From NCBI GenBank assembly GCA_021234155.1, contig JAJEKV010000270.1:124001-188000 (forward strand): a DNA stretch of 64,000 nucleotides. Reading direction: 5' to 3'. The translations under genes and the position numbers were made by a program. The DNA comes from Isoetes taiwanensis (Eukaryota > Streptophyta > Lycopodiopsida > Isoetales > Isoetaceae). The notes beneath the pieces are model-generated. The model saw only the letters and a list, made by a program, of their open reading frames with translations, had not been told where the DNA came from and did not search any database. Shown in pieces: positions 59,238-64,000 of the stretch (positions are counted from its first letter, which is position 1; the number at the start of each line of letters is the position of its first letter).

Positions 59238-59250
59238 AGAAGAAGAAGAA
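59134..59250. repeat. Compound microsatellite (TA)n-(GA)n-(GAA)n
   Basis: A TA run from about 59141 passes into GA runs and then GAA units ending near 59250. It marks the truncated 5' end of the LINE. Confidence 0.9.
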
Positions 59251-59403
59251 GAGATTTTAACGTCCACCACAAAGCGCGATCTGTCCGGACATGTGACACT
59301 TTACAACACACCCGGATGGGTCCTGCCCCACCACTTTACATTTGAAGTGGGTCCTTCCCCACCAACTTTACATTGCATGGCCACTTTCACAAAGCGTTGA
59401 ACC

Positions 59404-59510
<107 letters not shown>

Positions 59511-59520
59511 ATAATTCAAC

Positions 59521-62229
59521 ATGAGACACTATAAAAGAGAGAGAGGGGAGAGAGGACCCACTACGTCCAATTCTTGCTACAACTCTTCGTCAACTTCGTC
59601 ATTTTCAGCCTGCCAGAGAATGGACCATATAACTTATCCTCCAACAGATGAACAAGTTGACCATACAGAAATACCTGTTATTGTACCGCCAGGAAGAATT
59701 GATCTACAAAAACTTAGTCCTCAACCAAACAGATTGGTCTGTTGGAGCCACACGGTTTGATTATAAAAAATCTTGAATACGAAACCAAAGGCAAACTGCA
59801 CTGAAGAACCCGATGGATGAGTCCTGTTGCAACCATAAAGGAGAAACACCAATAAAAAAACCTGGGAAGACTTTGTTGCCCTTGAAAATCATCCTCAAAA
59901 TACCACAGAGTCGAGTGGATCTGCTACTCTTAAAGAAATCGATATGTAGCCCTAAGAAATCCGAAAGCAAAGAGCAAATAAAAAGGTTATCCAAAAGCCG
60001 ACGGAGACACAGTGGTCAGTCGGATAGCGCTCTAATGCCATCTCAAGGCAGTCGCAGCCCTTCACTCACGTCACATAATGCAGTGGGGATTTTTAATCTG
60101 GCCCTTAAAAATGGTACATTCACTGGCATCAAACGGTATATTTCGTCAACCCAACCCCAGGGGTTTTCTCTTCGGGCAACCCAAAAAACACCATGCTCAA
60201 AGGCTACAAATAGGCAAGCATCTTAGAATGTATTTGAATGGCTAGTATTTCTCTTTCTAAATCTAGTCGGAAGATAGATTAAAATAGAGAGAAATCCAGA
60301 CCAAGCATTTTATGGCCCCTAAATATGCGTCAAAAAAAGACGTGTAGCAAAATATTCTGTTTAGAAACAAAAATACATAACAGGCCTTGAAATCAGGGCA
60401 TGGTGGTGGACTAGCCAAAGCAAGGCAGCGCCCTTTTCTTGCATTTCGGCGCTTCAATCTCCTCTTATCCAAGACAGGAATGCCAAGCTATGGCCATTCT
60501 TTTGGATGCAGCAGGTCCGTTTGAGGCAATCTGTTCTTTGAGCAGAAGATTCACGGGCTGACTGAACCGAATGGGGCAGTGATTAGATTGCTTTCTTTTT
60601 GGACCACAAAAGGTGGTTTGATCTTAAAGGCAGGAGCGCTTTTGCGCCAGATCATTTGATCAGGAAATTTAACAACATGCGGAAAGCATTTAACATATTA
60701 ATGGAAAATCAAATGTCATTGTTACAATATGTTGTAGCCTATACAGCAAGAAGTAGGAACTTGTGTCAATCGTCTGCATCAACTCACACCACTCAATCGT
60801 CTGCATCAACTTAGAGCACAAGCCCATAACAGCTTGAATTGTATCTTACTTTAGGATATTTGACTGGATTTTCGGCTTTATGTTATGGCTTCAATACTTT
60901 ATATGGATAGCGACATGCTTTTTTATATAAAGAAATGATTAGTTGATGATGCCTTTCCCTTTATGTGGATCAAGAAAATCACGATCGCATATATTGCTTC
61001 GCCTCTCACATTATCCTAAATGGCTTGCTGCAAAGGAGACTTGGTGGTTAGAGGAACCTGCATATTTTATCACATCCCCGAATGAGTTCAAATAATGAAA
61101 GAAAGCATATTTGGTTGTAAAATATTACCCGTCACCCTTATAGTTTATCCTGAATGTTCTGATGCATTTGCAGAGACTTGGGATAAACCTAGCTACCTTT
61201 AGTCCAGGGAGAGATGTTTTAATCCTTGGAGTAACATGATGACTTTCTAGTTCTGCATATGAAAACTTTGGGTGATGCCATTAGATGATAAAACATATGT
61301 TCTTTCAGAATAAGGACACACAAGAGGTAGCTTCGCATCCTTATCTGCCTTTCCCTTCTGTCTGTGGTTTCTAATTTGATTCATTTGGGGACACATCAAA
61401 ACTTACATTTCAATAGGGTATTGAAATGCTTAAGATATTTAAAAAGCTACCCATCCAAGGCATCTATATTAGATGACTTCCAGTTTTACGAGAATAAACA
61501 ACTAGCAATGCAGGAGAAAAGATTTCGGCATCAACTGCCAAATTCCCATCAAGGGCAATAACAGCCAAGTAACAGTGTTATGTACCTTGTACATGGGGCT
61601 ATCATTCTCACCTGTAACAAGTTCTAGAAATAAAGTTCTTCATTTAATAATGTGCTTGTTTGCAGATTTCGCATTTGGTAGCACTGAAAGTTGATACGGA
61701 TGAGATTCCTAATAATTTGAAACAAATTCATGGAAATGGAAATCTTGTAGCTGTGGGTTTAAGATTTGCAGCAACTGAAATGGAGAATGCTGATACAATT
61801 ATCAAAAGTGAGAGATTGCCTAGACCCCCAATTGACAAAGGTGACAATAAGAAGTCGTATTTAATTAAAGTGGGACTCATTCCATTCCCATTTTTTTTCG
61901 GAACCCTGTTAATTTACATAAAAAGGAGCACCTCGACCCGAAAACTATCCTTAATTCGAATTTTTGAATAAAACTCTGCATTCCAGCTTTGCTGCAGTTT
62001 TCCCTGGTTAGCGAGTCGAGAACAAGAACAATGCAACTGAAACAAAGGAAATTCATTAAAGATTGAAACCAAAGAACTAGTTGAAAAAGAATTTTTATTA
62101 ATAAATTGAATAGGTACAATGTATTTTACATCGGACCTTGAGACCATGGCGGTCTTCTTTGTCCTCTGATTACATCATCTTGGTAGGTGGTCCACCTTAG
62201 GGGATTAACTAGCTTCTTCTTAGGCCATT
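59521..62229. other. Intergenic region with weak coding traces
   Basis: A plus-strand open stretch at 59813-60226 (138 codons) is basic and serine-rich near its middle but has no recognised domain. A second stretch at about 61668-61865 (ISHLVALKVDTDEIPNNLKQ) follows a good splice-acceptor-like TTTGCAG and could be a real exon. Nothing links them into a convincing model. Confidence 0.35.
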
Positions 62230-62649
62230 TTGTAAGCCTTGGGGCAACGAAGAGTGTGGAATGCCTCACGTGGAGGTGCCTCTGCGGCTACCGGGCCGAC
62301 CTGTCCACCCGACTTCTCCACTTTCGCCTCCATTGACCTTTCGCCGAATATGCTCCTTCCCCAACCTCAGGTGGATGTTATGCAATGCTTGCAAGATGCT
62401 TTGAGCTTCACGGACTTTCTCTTTGTTCTTAGCTGTTCTTTATCCCGGGTGTAGCGAGCAACCTCAATTCGCGAGCAACCTTATCAGCCCGGGCAAAGTG
62501 TGGCGTGGCCAGAGTGCGTGCCGAAGCGATATTTCTTTAAGCCTTGGCGGGATGCAGTGCCGCCTCGGCGGTCTGTGATACTGGCGGGCTGTGCTGCGTG
62601 TCGGATCGTGCACGAACCACGGAGCAAGGAGAGTATGATTAACAATTAC

Positions 62650-63298
62650 GGTGCCATTAGTCAAAGCGAAGAAAAGAATGTTGAAATCAAATTACAATGG
62701 AGAACATTCATTCCATACAACTGCATCCAATGGCGTGGGAAGTAGTGTCTTTTCGACTTCCTTGGTCGAGAAAGGCATTTCGGCTGCGTTTCTTTAGATC
62801 TGCATTTTAGAACTCCTGGTCTTCCTTAGTAGGATTGTTCCTTCCAAGATTTTGCCTTGTAGGTCAAAGCGTTTCTTTGTCCGATGGGGCCCGTATCCTC
62901 TTCATGAGCGCTTGTCAAACAACTTGGGGTCCGGCACGCTTGGAAATTCTCCATTCTTTGTCCTTGACTTGCCTCTTGTCCATTGAGCCCATATCTCGGT
63001 CCATTTCTCCCGGACCGCCTCGATTGCTAAGAATGAGGTCATATTGGTGCGAGAGAGACTCCCCGCCTTTCCTTGGTGTTCTCTTCTTCTTCTCCTCTTC
63101 TTCCTCTCCCTCATCATCTTCTGTCCCTCAGTGAGAACATATGCATAGTTTCTCAAAGGTCTTCCACTTATCAGGGAGCCTGTTTCCTTTAGGGCGAGGA
63201 CAACCCAATGCTTTCCACTTGTTGCCTAAGCGTGTATGATGCGAGTTAGGGATAAAGCTGCATTGATCAATGTACCAATGTCGAGCATGAAAGTATCT
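62650..63298 (-). pseudogene. Broken unknown gene, possibly a DNA-binding protein of a mobile element
   Basis: One minus-strand frame stays coherent from 63298 to about 62720 despite several stops (the first a TGA near 63130). It begins with HARHWYIDQCSFI and contains GNKWKALGCPRPKGNRLPDK, whose tryptophan pattern recalls trihelix/Myb-SANT domains. An acidic run, a basic TPRKGGESLS, and ALMKRIRAPSDKETL follow. I do not recognise the family with certainty. In-frame stops make it non-functional as read. Confidence 0.35.
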
Positions 63299-63394
63299 AC
63301 AAACACCGGAATAAGCGGTAAATAGTAGCCCGGGTTTTTACTTTCGAGAGTTGAGAAAGTCCCCTTCTTTACTTATCACGGGTTTTCTCATTTT

Positions 63395-63586
63395 GTCGAG
63401 AAAGCTCACATCCTTTGATTTTCTTTGTTAAGATGGTAGGGCTTTCGACTGTTAAGATGGTAGGGAAATTCCACTGAATGTCTAACTTTCTTTTACTTCT
63501 ACGGGTTTTTCGACTTCGCGAGTCGAGAAAGCTCACATCCTTTGATTTTACGTGTTACCACGGCTTTTCGACTTCGTGAGTCGAAA
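63395..63586. repeat. Direct repeats with small TCGA hairpins
   Basis: An identical 28-nt sequence occurs at 63395-63422 and 63522-63549 (it contains AAGCTCACATCCTTTGATTT). Hairpins with a TTCG-type loop lie at 63507-63530 (TCGACT/AGTCGA stem) and 63566-63586 (perfect 8-bp stem TTTCGACT/AGTCGAAA). They lie just upstream of the broken gene on the minus strand and may be its leader, promoter or LTR-like sequence. The rest to 64000 has no supported gene. Confidence 0.7.
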
Positions 63587-64000
63587 CCCGATGATAATCG
63601 GCAAATGTTAGGATTGAGAGAGTTATTTACCTTACGTGCTTCGCTTTTTCGCTGCTATTGTGTTACGGCGTTGGCTAATCTTTGGTCGATTCGGTTCTTT
63701 GGCGTCTCCGTAGAAAGAACTCTGCACTCTCGCTTGGCATATCTATCCTTGATCGCTGCGGCACCTCCTTCTCAAATCGCAATACTTGCGCCGCCCTAGC
63801 GAATCTTGGCCCGTCTACAACCCGAGAACGGACGTCCTTTCCCTTCGGATCTTCCTCGGACTTCCGGTGAACAACTCCGGTCGATCGCTTAAAAGGTATG
63901 ACATCCGGGCATTGGATCTGCAGCGGGATGTCGCACCATCGGTTCGAGAATCTCCGGCATGTGTCTTTGGATTAAATTCCACAATGGTTGAACAAAGGCG

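Overview
The window is nuclear DNA from a land plant with a repeat-rich, gene-sparse genome. The best guess is a spore-bearing lineage, most likely a fern. The main support is an intact multi-exon front-end acyl-lipid desaturase with an N-terminal cytochrome b5 domain and a QIEHH third histidine box; such enzymes make long-chain polyunsaturated fatty acids in bryophytes, lycophytes and ferns and are essentially absent from seed plants. A PLS-type PPR relic, a SPARK-type receptor kinase and an initiator-Met-tRNA-primed TRIM element fit a land plant. The species cannot be fixed from the sequence.

Layout: 0-3.5 kb, decayed non-LTR retrotransposon with a CCTT-repeat tail. 3.9-5.9 kb, tandem duplication of about 0.95 kb. 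6.07-6.15 kb, near-perfect foldback, then the intact desaturase gene (6.7-10.0 kb, 13 exons). 10.6-16.6 kb, tandem repeats, an inverted-repeat composite and an L1-type LINE. 17-20 kb, unassigned AT-rich DNA with a TRIM fragment. 20.1-22.5 kb, LINE ORF1 plus endonuclease. 22.5-25.5 kb, the most unusual segment: a broken histone H3-like gene and an orphan ORF, each behind a nested-palindrome motif and a TATA box about 110 nt from the ATG. 26.7-28.7 kb, frameshifted SPARK receptor kinase (minus). 30.3-32.7 kb, PPR pseudogene. 35.2-36.5 kb, acetolactate synthase pseudogene. 39.1-40.5 kb, plausible three-exon gene for a small acidic protein (minus). 42-48 kb, inverted and tandem repeats, microsatellites, a complete TRIM element and a tRNA-like SINE head. 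48.9-50.4 kb, intact eight-exon PP28/PDAP1-type phosphoprotein gene. 51.6-53.5 kb, clustered two-orientation array of a 12-mer. 54.4 kb, Ty3-type integrase fragment. 55.3-59.1 kb, nearly intact two-ORF LINE (minus) abutting a second LINE fragment. 59.1-64 kb, GA microsatellites, weak ORFs and a broken unknown coding region.

Only three loci look like intact host genes (desaturase, acidic protein, PP28). They are unrelated in function and there is no operon-like organisation. Most of the rest is mobile-element DNA or host-gene relics. Many premature stops in the relics are TAG where CAG is expected, consistent with C-to-T decay of silenced, methylated DNA.
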